The notes under the pieces were generated by a model. That model saw nothing but the letters and a program-made list of their open reading frames with translations. It did no database searches and had not been told where the DNA came from. Positions 1-8,449 of a stretch of 40,859 nucleotides of DNA are shown in pieces. Origin of the DNA: an uncultured Planctomycetota bacterium (GTDB lineage Bacteria; Planctomycetota; Phycisphaerae; SM23-33); contig CAITIS010000112.1 in the NCBI GenBank assembly GCA_903892515.1, positions 1 through 40,859 on the forward strand, read 5' to 3'. Made by a program: the position numbers and the translations under genes. Within the stretch, counting starts at the first letter, position 1; each line of letters begins with the position of its first letter.

Positions 1-278
1 CCTCGGGACTATGTATGAGGCCGAACCGCATTCTGATAAATGGCACGCCCCAGGCGATGCCGGATAGATGGTTGGAAACATCCCGCTAAAAACGTCTCGC
101 TGCCGACTTGACACGGCTTGCTCATAGATGGCACCCGGCGACGCGGAAGCGTGGCACCGGGCATGCTTGGGGTGGCATGGTCACGCTGTCCGCGTGACCA
201 TGTTGAGACGTTGCCGACTGCCGACACGACTGCCGACCCGCGCTAGACCCCGCCGGGCGGGCCTGCTATCCTCTGGGC
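1..278. other. Left edge, no supported gene; one palindrome
   Basis: No convincing reading frame occupies this stretch. It holds one perfect palindrome, ATGGTCACG (177-185) and CGTGACCAT (193-201), preceded by GGGGTGGC. This is the same layout as other intergenic palindromes in the window, which follow a GGTGGC or GGTGCC edge. A second weaker hairpin around 129-161 also carries GGCACC and GGCACCGGG. The last 35 bases contain the probable tyrA promoter. Confidence 0.5.
244..272 (+). promoter_or_regulatory. Candidate tyrA promoter, possibly leaderless
   Basis: The pieces are a -35-like TAGACC (244-249), a 17-base spacer and an extended -10 TGC-TATCCT (264-272). Only six bases separate the -10 from the GTG start at 279, so transcription would begin at or next to the start codon. 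No Shine-Dalgarno sequence is visible. Read by eye from consensus only. Confidence 0.35.
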
Positions 279-1151
279 GTGGCCAAACTCATCATTCAAC
301 GACTGGCCGTCGTCGGCGTGGGGCTTTTGGGCGGCAGCGTCGCCCTGGCCGCCAAGGCCGCTGATGAGCGCATCCGCGTCGTCGGCATCGGCCGGCGGCT
401 CGAATCGCTCCAGCGCGCCCGCAACAGCGGGGCCGTGGACGAGATCACCACCGACCTGGCCGCAGGCGTCGCGGGGGCCGACCTGGTAATCCTGGCCGGA
501 CCGCTAAGCACATACGAGACGCACCTGCGCGCCATCGCCCCGGCGCTGGCCGCCAAGACCATCGTCACCGACGTCGGCTCGACCAAGGCCGCCGTGGTGG
601 CACAGGCCCATCGCATTCTTGGCCGACGCGCCCGCTTCGTCGGCAGCCACCCCATGGCCGGAGGCGAGCGCAAGGGCGTCGACTTCGCCCGGGCCGACCT
701 GTTCGTCAATCGCATCTGCATCCTCACGCCCACCAAGGCCACCGACCCATCAGCCCTGTCGGCCGTCGATGCCTTCTGGCGCTCGCTGGGTGCAGTGACG
801 CTGTGCCTGCCCCCGCGCCGGCACGACCAGGCCGTCGCCAGGGTCTCGCACCTGCCTCACCTGCTGGCCAGCCTGATCGTAACCATCCAGCGGCCCGGCA
901 GCCTGGAACTGGCCGGGCCGGGATTCCTCGACTTTACGCGCATCGCCTCGGGCGACCCGGCAATGTGGCGCGAGATCGTGCTCTCCAACGCCCAAGCCAT
1001 CCTGGGCTGCATCGACGACGCCCAAGAACAACTGGCCCAACTCCGCAAGATCATCAGCCGCCCCGACGCCCGCTCGCTAGAACGCTACCTGGCCAAAGCC
1101 AAGCTCCGCCGCGATGAACTGGCGGCCAGGCGGATCAGGCTGGAGGAATGA
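279..1151 (+). CDS. tyrA: Prephenate/arogenate dehydrogenase (TyrA)
   Basis: This cytoplasmic, NAD(P)-dependent enzyme oxidatively decarboxylates prephenate (or arogenate) in tyrosine synthesis. The 290-residue protein opens with a Rossmann motif GVGLLGGS (residues 13-20). It continues with TDVGSTK (97-103), GSHPMAG (122-128, substrate and catalytic loop), an HD pair (182-183) and SHLPH (190-194), all in the family order. Length fits a stand-alone TyrA without chorismate mutase or ACT domain. The start is a GTG at 279, directly downstream of a -10-like sequence and without a Shine-Dalgarno. It stands alone on the plus strand, and repeats follow it. The trpB-trpA genes lie about 15 kb away, so aromatic amino acid genes are not clustered together. 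Confidence 0.93.
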   Translation: MAKLIIQRLAVVGVGLLGGSVALAAKAADERIRVVGIGRRLESLQRARNSGAVDEITTDLAAGVAGADLVILAGPLSTYETHLRAIAPALAAKTIVTDVGSTKAAVVAQAHRILGRRARFVGSHPMAGGERKGVDFARADLFVNRICILTPTKATDPSALSAVDAFWRSLGAVTLCLPPRRHDQAVARVSHLPHLLASLIVTIQRPGSLELAGPGFLDFTRIASGDPAMWREIVLSNAQAILGCIDDAQEQLAQLRKIISRPDARSLERYLAKAKLRRDELAARRIRLEE

Positions 1152-1476
1152 GGCCGGAGGTCGGAGGCCTGAGGCCGGAGAGAAGAGGGCATAGGGCGCA
1201 AGTCGAAGCATGGCCCGATGTATGTCTGGGTGCCGTGGTTTGCGAGTGAAGCGAGCAACCACGTTTGCGGTGGGTGCCATAGGCTGACACGGCTTCGCGT
1301 CGTCTTGCGAAGGCGGGGCTGCCTATGCTTGCGTCTCACATAGGTAGAGCCGCAACGGCGTGGCTCAACCTATGGCACCCAGAGTGCGGGTTCTGAACAC
1401 GCGAAGAATACTGCGGGGCGTCCGCGGGGACTACCCGGTTTGCTGTTCACTTGCTGCCTGCTAAAGAGGAGAGGCC
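1152..1476. repeat. Intergenic repeat cluster
   Basis: No gene is visible. The sequence starts with GAGGCCGGAGGTCGGAGG-type purine repeats next to a GGGCATAGGGC motif (about 1150-1197). Three palindromic units follow. The first has GTGCCGTGGTTTGCGAGTG and its mirror GCGAGCAACCACG (about 1231-1263). The second reads GCCATAGGCTGACACGGCTT... ending in GGGGCTGCCTATGC (about 1275-1328). The third is TAGGTAGAGCCGC paired with TGGCTCAACCTATGGCACC (about 1339-1380). Related copies of all three recur near 8.2, 12.9, 35.2 and 36.5 kb. Confidence 0.75.
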
Positions 1477-1737
1477 ATGAGCAATGCTACGGTCGTGACT
1501 TTGATTATCTGTGGCACTCTGTGTGTGGTCGCGCCTTGGGTCTACAGCGGATACTACGGCTACACCGTAGCGAACGTAATGGCACAGCCCGGCTCGCACT
1601 CGGTCACATTGTTTAATGAGTCTTTGGAATCATCATACAAAGCGTGGAGCGTGTTCCTGGGGGCGTGCATGATCGCTTGCGGCGCGTTTGGCAGCATGCG
1701 AGCCCGTAAGCGCGAGGGATCGCCCAATAAGTCATGA
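1477..1737 (+). CDS. Small two-helix membrane protein, unknown function
   Basis: I do not recognise a family. The 86-residue protein has a hydrophobic helix at about residues 5-25 (TLIICGTLCVVAPWVYSGYY) and a second at about 57-72 (WSVFLGACMIACGAFG). A basic tail rich in Arg and Lys follows, so both ends probably face the cytoplasm. The ATG is preceded by a strong ribosome binding site, AAAGAGGAGAGG. It stands alone between repeat clusters. Codon use is less GC-rich than in the neighbouring genes, which could mean weak constraint or later arrival. Confidence 0.6.
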   Translation: MSNATVVTLIICGTLCVVAPWVYSGYYGYTVANVMAQPGSHSVTLFNESLESSYKAWSVFLGACMIACGAFGSMRARKREGSPNKS

Positions 1738-1990
1738 TCCGGGCTTCAGCGAGTTCCCTGGTCAGGTCCTCGTCCAACTTGCCCATGCGCCAACGCTCGC
1801 AACACGATCACGCTTGGTTCTGGGCCCTGGTCAGCCCGCCCTCTGGGCTGGCCATGCATCGACCGGCAGGCACTTACGAACCAGTGGGCAGCAAACGTGG
1901 TTGCTCGCTTCACTCGCAAACCACGGCACCCGTGCATGATGCATGGCCAGCCCAAAAGACGGGCTGACCATGGCACCCAATCTCTCACTC
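1738..1990. repeat. Intergenic palindromes after the small membrane gene
   Basis: The stretch contains GGTCAGCCCGCCC/GGGCTGGCCATGC (about 1829-1857), ACGTGGTTGCTCGCTTCACT paired with GCAAACCACGGCACC (about 1894-1930), and CATGGCCAGCCC/GGGCTGACCATGGCACCC (about 1941-1977). The last unit is close to those at 25.1 and 35.3 kb. No coding frame is convincing. Confidence 0.65.
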
Positions 1991-3184
1991 TCACGCCGTC
2001 ATGGCTGCCATGGGCATGGCCACACGCAGCACGGATGCTACGCTGGAACCGTCGGGCATCTCCGAGCTGAGCATGGGGAAGACCTTGCCCCGATGCAGCA
2101 GCGTGTAGCCGACGGCCAGACCCACCAGGTCTTCGTCGTCGGCCTGACGCTTGTCGTGGAGTTCCATCACAAAGGTCTCGCGGTTGAACGTGCCCCACTG
2201 CGGCCTGGAAGTGTCCACCAGCAGCATGTCCACTGTGCCCGCCATGGCCGCCGGCAGAATCAGCTCCAGCCGGTCGATGGCCATGTTGACTTTCAGCGAG
2301 GCGCCGTACCGGTTGAGCACCGTCTGCCTGGCCTGCTGATGCGTGGGCTGGATCAGCGCCCAGGCCCCGCGCCGCAACTCCGACTCGCCGAGACGATCCG
2401 GGTTGCCCATCAGCCCTTCGGGCAGGAGATTGGCCACGCCGGTAATCTCGCGATACAACGCTTGCAGATACTCCACCGCCGCCACGACCAGCGGATAGCG
2501 GTCCGTCGCCAGCAGTCGCTGGACGCCGCGGTCCACTTGCAGCAGGTACTGCTCGATGCTCTTCTTGTGAGCGGCCTGCCCGCCTTCGTTGCCGCTGCCG
2601 TGGAACAGGGCCGAACGTCTCACGCCCGTACTGCTGGGGGGCGTGCGCGTCTGCCACTGCATCTGCTTTTCGTTGACGTCATATTTCATGGCGTCGGCCA
2701 GGCTCACCGGCGCGTCGCCCAACTCCAGTTCGCGGCACTGGGATTCGGTGCACTGAAATAGCCGCCGGGCGTTCAGGCTCAAGGCCAGAACGTAGAAGTG
2801 GCCGTCTTCATGGAAGATCGGCAGCACCGGCCGAACGTGGAACCGATCGGCCACGACCCAGGTCTCTTCCAGCGGCAGGGACAGCCAGTAATGGCGGAAC
2901 TGGCCGGGCGAAATGAATATGGCCAACCCGTCTTCATGGCGCCGCCCGTTGGCAAAGGCTTCGGGTATGTAATCGGTGGCGGGCTGCAAGAGTTCGGCCG
3001 CATCGGGTCGGCGCATGCCCTTGGAAATCAGCATGTCCTCCGCCTTCCTGATGAGATTCCTCAAGCGGATCGGACCTTGCCGCGCGTCGCTGCCGCCACG
3101 CGTGATAGGTAAGAAGATCGACACACTAGGCCAACCTGAATGCTGGATAAGTTCCGCCAGGTCGGGCCGAGAAAGTTCGTTCAT
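1991..3184 (-). CDS. baeRF-family protein (release factor eRF1-like), putative
   Basis: The 397-residue protein resembles the bacterial archaeo-eukaryotic release factor (baeRF) families, small relatives of eRF1/Pelota thought to act on ribosomes or other nucleotide-based targets. The N-terminal stretch with SVSIFLPI and a charged LRNLIRKAEDML helix is typical. So is the central LFHGSGNEG segment, and so is the C-terminal domain that starts with AWALIQPTHQQARQ and ends near SSEMPDGSSVASVLR. The start at 3184 is chosen because AGGGAGG lies just upstream; a longer frame back to 3226 lacks this. It is divergent from the desaturase gene. The exact baeRF subfamily is not certain, and the assignment rests on recollection of family features. 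Confidence 0.6.
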   Translation of the reverse strand: MNELSRPDLAELIQHSGWPSVSIFLPITRGGSDARQGPIRLRNLIRKAEDMLISKGMRRPDAAELLQPATDYIPEAFANGRRHEDGLAIFISPGQFRHYWLSLPLEETWVVADRFHVRPVLPIFHEDGHFYVLALSLNARRLFQCTESQCRELELGDAPVSLADAMKYDVNEKQMQWQTRTPPSSTGVRRSALFHGSGNEGGQAAHKKSIEQYLLQVDRGVQRLLATDRYPLVVAAVEYLQALYREITGVANLLPEGLMGNPDRLGESELRRGAWALIQPTHQQARQTVLNRYGASLKVNMAIDRLELILPAAMAGTVDMLLVDTSRPQWGTFNRETFVMELHDKRQADDEDLVGLAVGYTLLHRGKVFPMLSSEMPDGSSVASVLRVAMPMAAMTA

Positions 3185-3211
3185 AGCAGCCTCCCTTCTA
3201 CAAATTAGGCC

Positions 3212-3228
3212 GCATGCTTCGTGCATGC
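3212..3228 (-). promoter_or_regulatory. Small hairpin in the baeRF gene leader
   Basis: GCATGC, a five-base loop and GCATGC form a compact stem-loop about 28 bases upstream of the chosen start codon. A -10-like TACAAT (minus strand, about 3250) would place this hairpin in the 5' untranslated leader. Role unknown; a six-pair stem can occur by chance. Confidence 0.25.
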
Positions 3229-3480
3229 CAAGTTGTTCTTACCGTTACATTGTAGGCCCTTAACGCGATGCCCGGACGCCCTTGCCGGTGCGAGCCTAAG
3301 GCCAGTTTCAAGCTCTTTACGCCGCTACATGGCCCGGAATCCTTTGAGCCAATCCTTAATCCGGCCTGATCCAAAACTTGCCTGACTTGGGCCCTGCCAC
3401 TACACAGAGCGTTGGCGACATTCCTACAATTGCGAAAGTTCAAACAGGCGAGGACGTAGGTACTGGATGCGAGGCTTGTT

Positions 3481-4605
3481 ATGAAACAAGGCGCCACGGG
3501 CAAGTTCGATCCCCCCGGCGAGGCCGGCCTCGATCAGGGCATCCGCCGGCTGGAGTTTGCCGGCGACACCGCCTTTCAAACCGAGCTGCGCCGACGGATG
3601 GACGAGTTCTTCCGCACCACCGGGCGGCGCAAACGCGACTGCTGGGAGATGTACCTGAAATCAGCGTTTATGCTGGCCATATTCGGCGTGGCGTGGTGGA
3701 TGCTGGTGTTCATTGCCCAGACGCTCGTTCAGGGCCTGATCCTGTCCATCATGCTCGGCCTGTCCACGGCCCTGATTGGCTTCGACGTCCAGCACGATGG
3801 TGGCCACGGGGCGTACTCCGAGCATCGCTGGATCAACCGCATCGCCGCCGGCAGCTTGGGGCTCATCGGCGGCAGCAGCTACGTCTGGCGTTGGAAGCAC
3901 ACCGTCATCCATCACATGTACGTGAACATCACCGGCTATGACAATGACATCAACATCGGCCCGCTGGGTCGGTTCTCGCCGCACCAGAAGCGATTGTGGT
4001 TCCACCGCTGGCAGCACCTGTACCTGTGGGCGTTCTACGGCGTGGAGGCGATCAAGCTCCAACTCGTGGACGACTTCAGGTACCTGATTACCGCCCATCT
4101 CGGCCCGCACCGCATCGGCAGGCCGCTGCGGTGGGAACTGGTCAACTTCATCGTGGGCAAGACCGTCTTTCTCAGCCTGGCGTTCGTGGTGCCGATGTTG
4201 TTCCATAGCGTGTGGGTGGTGCTGTTCTACTACCTGGTGACGGCCTGGGTGCTGGGTCTGGTGATGGTGCTGGTCTTCGTCACGCCCCACCTGGTGGCCG
4301 AGGCCGACTTCCCCATGCCGGCGGCCCCCGGGCGGATGGATAGCCCCTGGGCGGTGCACCAGGCCAACGTCACCGTGGACTTCGCCCAGAGCAACCGACT
4401 GCTGACGTGGCTGCTGGGCGGGCTGAACTACCACAAAGAGCACCACCTCTTTCCGCTGATCTGCCACGTGAACTACCCGGCCATGTCCAAGGTGGTGGAG
4501 GAGACCTGCCACGATTTCGGCATCGCCTACAAGGAGCATGGCTCGCTGATTTCGGGCTTAGCGGCGCATTATCGCTGGCTGCGAACGATGGGCACGCAGG
4601 ACTAG
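3481..4605 (+). CDS. Membrane fatty acid (acyl-lipid/acyl-CoA) desaturase
   Basis: The protein introduces a double bond into acyl chains, using a di-iron centre held by histidines at the membrane face. All three histidine boxes are present: HDGGH (105-109), HTVIHH (140-145) and HKEHH (318-322). The last replaces the more common QxxHH by HxxHH. Hydrophobic segments lie at about 62-100 and 225-268, as expected for four helices. The 374-residue length fits the DesA/delta-6-like group. GAGG stands seven bases before the ATG. Rubredoxin lies immediately downstream on the opposite strand and could be the electron donor, although a desaturase of this type more often uses ferredoxin or cytochrome b5. 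Regiospecificity cannot be read from the sequence. Confidence 0.9.
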   Translation: MKQGATGKFDPPGEAGLDQGIRRLEFAGDTAFQTELRRRMDEFFRTTGRRKRDCWEMYLKSAFMLAIFGVAWWMLVFIAQTLVQGLILSIMLGLSTALIGFDVQHDGGHGAYSEHRWINRIAAGSLGLIGGSSYVWRWKHTVIHHMYVNITGYDNDINIGPLGRFSPHQKRLWFHRWQHLYLWAFYGVEAIKLQLVDDFRYLITAHLGPHRIGRPLRWELVNFIVGKTVFLSLAFVVPMLFHSVWVVLFYYLVTAWVLGLVMVLVFVTPHLVAEADFPMPAAPGRMDSPWAVHQANVTVDFAQSNRLLTWLLGGLNYHKEHHLFPLICHVNYPAMSKVVEETCHDFGIAYKEHGSLISGLAAHYRWLRTMGTQD

Positions 4606-4778
4606 CTATCCATGGGCGCATACATGCTTTTGGGCGATCCGCACACGGGGCAGACCCAGAGTTCGGGCAGGTCCTCAAAGGCTGTGCCCGGCGGGATTCC
4701 CTGCGCGGGTTCGCCCCTGTCGGGGTCGTAAATGTGGCCACAGACCTGGCATTGGTACCGGCTCATCCGGTTGCTCAT
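4602..4778 (-). CDS. Rubredoxin
   Basis: This small iron protein carries one electron through an Fe(Cys)4 site. The 58-residue product has CQVCGHIYD near the N-terminus and CPVCG near the C-terminus, with the [19 protein letters not shown] core and W before the second pair, all typical. The start at 4778 gives a normal-length rubredoxin; the open frame continues upstream but that part is low-complexity and unlike the family. The stop codon overlaps the desaturase stop on the other strand, both being read from the palindrome CTAG at 4602-4605. Possible partners are the desaturase or an oxygen-detoxifying enzyme elsewhere. Confidence 0.93.
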   Translation of the reverse strand: MSNRMSRYQCQVCGHIYDPDRGEPAQGIPPGTAFEDLPELWVCPVCGSPKSMYAPMDS

Positions 4779-4891
4779 AGTGCCAAATCCTACGCGCACC
4801 GCCGGGGCGATTGCCAGAGTCAGCCGGAGCGGCGACACGCGCGGAGAACGCAGGAATTTATAAAATGTGGCACATGCGGCGTGAGATGGCG

Positions 4892-4897
4892 TATAAT
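4892..4897 (+). promoter_or_regulatory. -10 box of the RRM gene promoter
   Basis: A perfect TATAAT lies about 168 bases upstream of the RRM start codon. The -35 is poor (GGCACA or TGGCAC at 17-18 bases). If used, it gives a leader of roughly 160 bases, long enough for regulation by RNA structure or autoregulation, as is common for cold-inducible RNA-binding genes. The 286-base gap 4779-5064 holds nothing else that I can identify. Confidence 0.4.
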
Positions 4898-5064
4898 GTG
4901 ACAGTTCGGTTCGTCTCTCGAAGACCTGCACGGGACACTTTGTACTGCTTCCCGCCGACAACTCTCGCCTGACGTCCTGACTCCTTGGGCCGGAACGCAG
5001 CCCCTTTCGCAAGGATCCCGAAAGACAAAACAGGATCTAGATGCCTCAATGACAGGAGAGTCTT

Positions 5065-5379
5065 ATGGGCAAGAAGTTGTATGTTGGAAATCTTGGGTAC
5101 GATGTGAACGACGCGGATCTTTCGCAGTTGTTCGGACAGCACGGCACGGTGGCCAGCGCCACCGTCATCATGGATAAGGCCACTGGCCGGAGCAAGGGCT
5201 TCGGCTTCGTGGAAATGGGCAGCGACCAGGAAGCAGCGGCGGCCATCTCCGCCCTGAATGGTCGCGACCACTCTGGTCGTCCCCTGACGGTCAACGAGGC
5301 CAAGCCCCGGACCGACAGCGGCGGCGGCCGAGGCGGCTACGGTGGCGGCGGTGGTGGTGGCGGCGGACGTCGCTACTAG
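5065..5379 (+). CDS. Glycine-rich RRM RNA-binding protein
   Basis: A single RNA recognition motif fills residues 3-80, with RNP2 KLYVGNLGY (residues 4-12) and RNP1 KGFGFVEM at about 44-51. A Gly/Arg tail ending GGGGGRRY follows. The 104-residue size and architecture match the bacterial RNA-binding proteins of cyanobacteria, planctomycetes and proteobacteria, several of which respond to cold. The protein is expected to bind single-stranded RNA in the cytoplasm. The ribosome binding site CAGGAGAG precedes the ATG. It is a single-gene unit with a long leader and its own terminator. Confidence 0.95.
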   Translation: MGKKLYVGNLGYDVNDADLSQLFGQHGTVASATVIMDKATGRSKGFGFVEMGSDQEAAAAISALNGRDHSGRPLTVNEAKPRTDSGGGRGGYGGGGGGGGGRRY

Positions 5380-5401
5380 ACCACAAGTCGTAAGCTGAAT
5401 T

Positions 5402-5439
5402 GCAGAGCCTTGGCACACGCCAGGGCTCTGCTTTTTTTT
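5402..5439 (+). terminator. Rho-independent terminator of the RRM gene
   Basis: GCAGAGCC pairs with GGCTCTGC around a short loop and is followed directly by eight T residues (5432-5439). It starts 22 bases after the stop codon. This is the clearest terminator in the window. Confidence 0.9.
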
Positions 5440-5575
5440 CAGCCGCTCCCCGCCACCTTCCGCACTATTCACTCGCCCCGCCAGCGCCCTGTCGCTTCGC
5501 GATACGCCGCCAGTAGTATTGTGTTTGGGTCGGTGCGGATGCACAATGCCCTGCCGTAGCAAGGCAACGTGGCCG

Positions 5576-5835
5576 AATTGGGTGCCAAGTGCGGTGGGTG
5601 CCATGGCCTGACTCGGCCGAGCCGTCAGGCGAAGGCGAGGCTGGCCATGCTTACCGCCCGCAGAGGAACAACCCGCGGCCCGCATAGGTAGAGCCGCAAC
5701 GGCGCGGCTCAACCTATGGCACCCTTGGTTCAACCTATGGCACACATGGTTCTACCTATGGCACCCATGGCACCCATGACGCAATCGCACTCATGGCCCG
5801 TGGCCGTCGTGGCCACACTTATAAAGGGATGACAC
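5576..5835. repeat. Repeat block upstream of the GH123-like gene
   Basis: The order of units is GGGTGCCAAG, then GGGTGCCATGGCCTGACTCG and a mirrored GAGGCTGGCCATGC (about 5597-5650), then GCATAGGTAGAGCCGC paired with GCGGCTCAACCTATGGCACC (about 5681-5724). Two shortened CAACCTATGGCAC / CTACCTATGGCACC copies follow up to 5770. The same order recurs after the gene at 8128-8276. Bases 5440-5575 contain nothing that I recognise. The gene's ribosome binding site AAAGGGA lies at 5823-5829. Confidence 0.75.
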
Positions 5836-8106
5836 ATGCGTTTACTGAGCCAGGCACTTCTTCTCGTGACGTGTGCGCTTCTTGCGGCGACCTGCTCGCC
5901 GGCCAAACTCATGGCGGCCCAAGGCGACAACTTCGTGGTCTGGAACTGGGGCAGCCCCGACGACCTCGACGCCAACAAGCTGCCGCACATCTCCCCCACT
6001 GACCGCATCGGCGACGCCGGCGAGGACAACGGCGTCAAGTTCCGTTCCAGCAAGGCCGGCATCTACCAAGTCAGCTTGACCCTGCCGGCCTTCGACTTCG
6101 ACGCCGACAATTACGGCGCGATCAACCACCCCTTCTACGTGACGATCCACTTCAAGGACGTCTCGGACAAGCCCACCACCGTCTACGCCGGCAAGGGCGG
6201 CTGCGGCTTCTATGGGGCCGGGTACATCGGCACCTTCGGCGGCGGCAACGATGGCCAGTGGAAGGACGAGACGCTCATCATCCCGCGTTCGATGCTGCGG
6301 ACGCCCGACGGCAAGACCTTTGAACTGAAGTTCGCCGAGACCAAGTCGGCCTTCCCAATCGCGTCCATGACGCTGTTCTCAGCCGATTCCAAGCTGCCGG
6401 GGCTGAAGGAAAAAATCGCCGCGGCCGAGAAGCTCCGGGCCGACCGGCACGCCGCCAAACTCAAACAGCTATTGCCCCAGTTCAAAAACCTGGGCCTGCC
6501 CGATCCCGGCCCGTGCCCGGAGTACACCCCGGCCGAGAAGGAACGCGGCTTCCGCGTCTTCTTCCCCCCCGTCAGCCGGCAGCTCTTTGAAAACTCCCAG
6601 CCGCAGCAGGGCGAGTTGACCGACAAGCTAGAACTCTACGCCTGCCCCGGCCAGACCGTGCCCGTGGTCATCGCAGTTCGCAGCTTGAAAGATATGTCGC
6701 AGGCCAAGGTCAGCTTCTCCGACCTCGCTCAGAGCGGCAAGCCCGCCCTGACGGCCTCCAAGGCCACGCTGCACTGGGCGGTGTATAGCGAGCAGCGGAT
6801 CGGCTCGTCCTGGGGCAAGGACTACCGGGTCTGCCCTGAGCAGTTGATGGCCGGCGTATCGCACGAGGTGAAGACCGATAGGCTGGGGATCGCGTATGTG
6901 GCGCTGGCGTTGCCGAAGGACACGGCCGCGGGCGTGTACGAGGGCACAGTAACCGTCGCCGCCGATGGCGGCAAGTCGGCCAGGGTCCCCATCAAACTCA
7001 CCGTTTACCCCTTCAAGCTGGAGCATCCCGAGCACTCGACGCACGGGCAGTTCTACTACTCCGAGGGCTGCGACCTGAACCCATTTGAGGTTCGCGACAT
7101 GGCCGAGCACGGCATGGACACCGTCGTGGCCGGGGTGGGTGCAGCCGCCGGCAAGGATGGCCAGCCCAACGCCGCGCCGGCCCATCGCGCTTTGAAGCTG
7201 CTCAAGAGCCAGGGCTATCGCGCCCCGATCATCGACAACATGGGCGGGCTCGTGGGGCTGACCAAGGATGAGGCCAACCGGCCGAAGTTCGATGCGGTCA
7301 TCGCCGCCACGCTCCAGGCCGGAAAGGAAGAGGGCTTCGCGGAGATGGGCTTCTTCCCCGTGGATGAGCCGCACACGCCCGAGCTGATCGCCAAGGCCAA
7401 GCTCGCCTGCGAATGGATCAAGGACGTCGCCGGCGCCAACACGTACATCACCTCTAACCCCAACGCGGTGAAGGTGCTCAACCCGATACTGAACTACGTC
7501 TGCTACAACCTGAGTTACCTCAAGGACGAGGCGACGATCAAGTCCATGCAGCCGCACCAGAAGCTGATGTTCTATTGCCCCAGCATCGACGTGAACCCCG
7601 AGCGCAACCGTTTCGTGCCGGGCTTCTACATGGCCAAAATCAACGCCTTCTGCTCGCAGTACTTCGCGTACATGGAGTTCGCCGACGATCCGTTCTGCGA
7701 TCTGGATGGCCCCAATCGCGACTGGAACGTGGTGTACCCGTCCATGGACAGCGTGATGCACGATTCGACGCTGGAATGGGAGTCCATGCGCGAGGGCGTG
7801 TACGACTACGAGTACGCCTATACGCTGCAATCGCTGGCCGAGCGAGCCCGCAAGGCCGGCAAGACGGCTGAGGCGGACAAGGCCATGAAGGTGTTGGAAG
7901 AGGTGCTGTCGGCGGTGGACGTCGACGGCAACAAGGCCGGCGGTCCGGCCATCGGCATCGAGGCCGACACGCGGCTTAAAGACCAGAAGCTCGACCCCAA
8001 GCAGGTGGCCCAGGCCAAGGCGCTGGCCGCCGCCTCGTGGTACGAGCAGTCCCGGCGGAAACTGGCTGGGGCGATCATCGAGTTGAAGAAGGCCCTGGGC
8101 GAGTAA
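5836..8106 (+). CDS. Secreted GH123-like / DUF4091 glycosidase-type protein
   Basis: The 756-residue protein starts with a signal peptide (residues 1 to about 29, cleavage near LMAAQ). ATC at residues 18-20 is a poor lipobox, so lipidation is unlikely. An N-terminal beta-rich carbohydrate-binding-like region (about 30-190) is followed by a helical linker, a beta domain (about 250-390, ending VPIKLTVYPF) and a TIM-barrel part. The latter includes FFPVDEPHTPEL and ends in the DUF4091 signature with WESMREGVYDYEYAYTL. DE in FPVDEP is a plausible catalytic site. In GH123 enzymes a substrate-assisted N-acetylgalactosaminidase reaction is known; the substrate here is not established. The gene stands alone, bracketed by matching repeat blocks, and is the largest gene in the window. 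Confidence 0.75.
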   Translation: MRLLSQALLLVTCALLAATCSPAKLMAAQGDNFVVWNWGSPDDLDANKLPHISPTDRIGDAGEDNGVKFRSSKAGIYQVSLTLPAFDFDADNYGAINHPFYVTIHFKDVSDKPTTVYAGKGGCGFYGAGYIGTFGGGNDGQWKDETLIIPRSMLRTPDGKTFELKFAETKSAFPIASMTLFSADSKLPGLKEKIAAAEKLRADRHAAKLKQLLPQFKNLGLPDPGPCPEYTPAEKERGFRVFFPPVSRQLFENSQPQQGELTDKLELYACPGQTVPVVIAVRSLKDMSQAKVSFSDLAQSGKPALTASKATLHWAVYSEQRIGSSWGKDYRVCPEQLMAGVSHEVKTDRLGIAYVALALPKDTAAGVYEGTVTVAADGGKSARVPIKLTVYPFKLEHPEHSTHGQFYYSEGCDLNPFEVRDMAEHGMDTVVAGVGAAAGKDGQPNAAPAHRALKLLKSQGYRAPIIDNMGGLVGLTKDEANRPKFDAVIAATLQAGKEEGFAEMGFFPVDEPHTPELIAKAKLACEWIKDVAGANTYITSNPNAVKVLNPILNYVCYNLSYLKDEATIKSMQPHQKLMFYCPSIDVNPERNRFVPGFYMAKINAFCSQYFAYMEFADDPFCDLDGPNRDWNVVYPSMDSVMHDSTLEWESMREGVYDYEYAYTLQSLAERARKAGKTAEADKAMKVLEEVLSAVDVDGNKAGGPAIGIEADTRLKDQKLDPKQVAQAKALAAASWYEQSRRKLAGAIIELKKALGE

Positions 8107-8127
8107 GAACGCATGCCGGCTGACGCG

Positions 8128-8449
8128 CTGGGTGCCAAGCCGAATTTGAATGGGTGCCATGGCCTGACTCGTCCGAGCCAAGGCTCGGGCGAGGCTGGCC
8201 ATGCTCGACGCCCTGGTAGCGTAGCCGCGTCCCGCATAGGTAGAGCCGCAACAGCGCGGCTCAACCTATGGCACCCATAGCACCGTGGCCAAACCGTTAA
8301 CTACACACCTGCCGACCCCGCAGGTGTGGCACCCGTGCCAGACCTTCTCGTGCCAGCACCCGAACAAGCGCCCTGCCTATCTCCCTGGCCTCGTGGTAGA
8401 ATAGGGATGTTGTCGATGCCGCTATACCAAGAACGAGTGGAGTGATGTC
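8128..8449. repeat. Repeat block downstream of the GH123-like gene
   Basis: The block repeats the upstream one: GGGTGCCAAG, GGGTGCCATGGCCTGACTCG with mirrored GAGGCTGGCCATGC (about 8151-8203), then GCATAGGTAGAGCCGC with GCGGCTCAACCTATGGCACC (about 8234-8276). After it comes a separate small palindrome, ACCTGC/GCAGGTGTGGCACC (about 8306-8334). The remainder up to 8449 contains the promoter of the next gene. Confidence 0.7.
8394..8402 (+). promoter_or_regulatory. Extended -10 of the small conserved gene
   Basis: TGG-TAGAAT has the TGn extension and matches five of six -10 positions. No good -35 is present. The leader would be about 40 bases, with GGAG seven bases before the GTG start at 8450. 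Confidence 0.4.

Noticed and set aside
108..113. Perfect TTGACA as a -35 for tyrA
   Set aside because: No -10 at 16-18 bases downstream; only CATAGAT at about 10 bases.
4779..5012. N-terminal extension of rubredoxin
   Set aside because: Not like any rubredoxin, lies over the RRM promoter region and lacks a ribosome binding site.
6628..8202. 524-residue open frame opposite the GH123-like gene
   Set aside because: Antisense frame without signal or domain; extends into a repeat.
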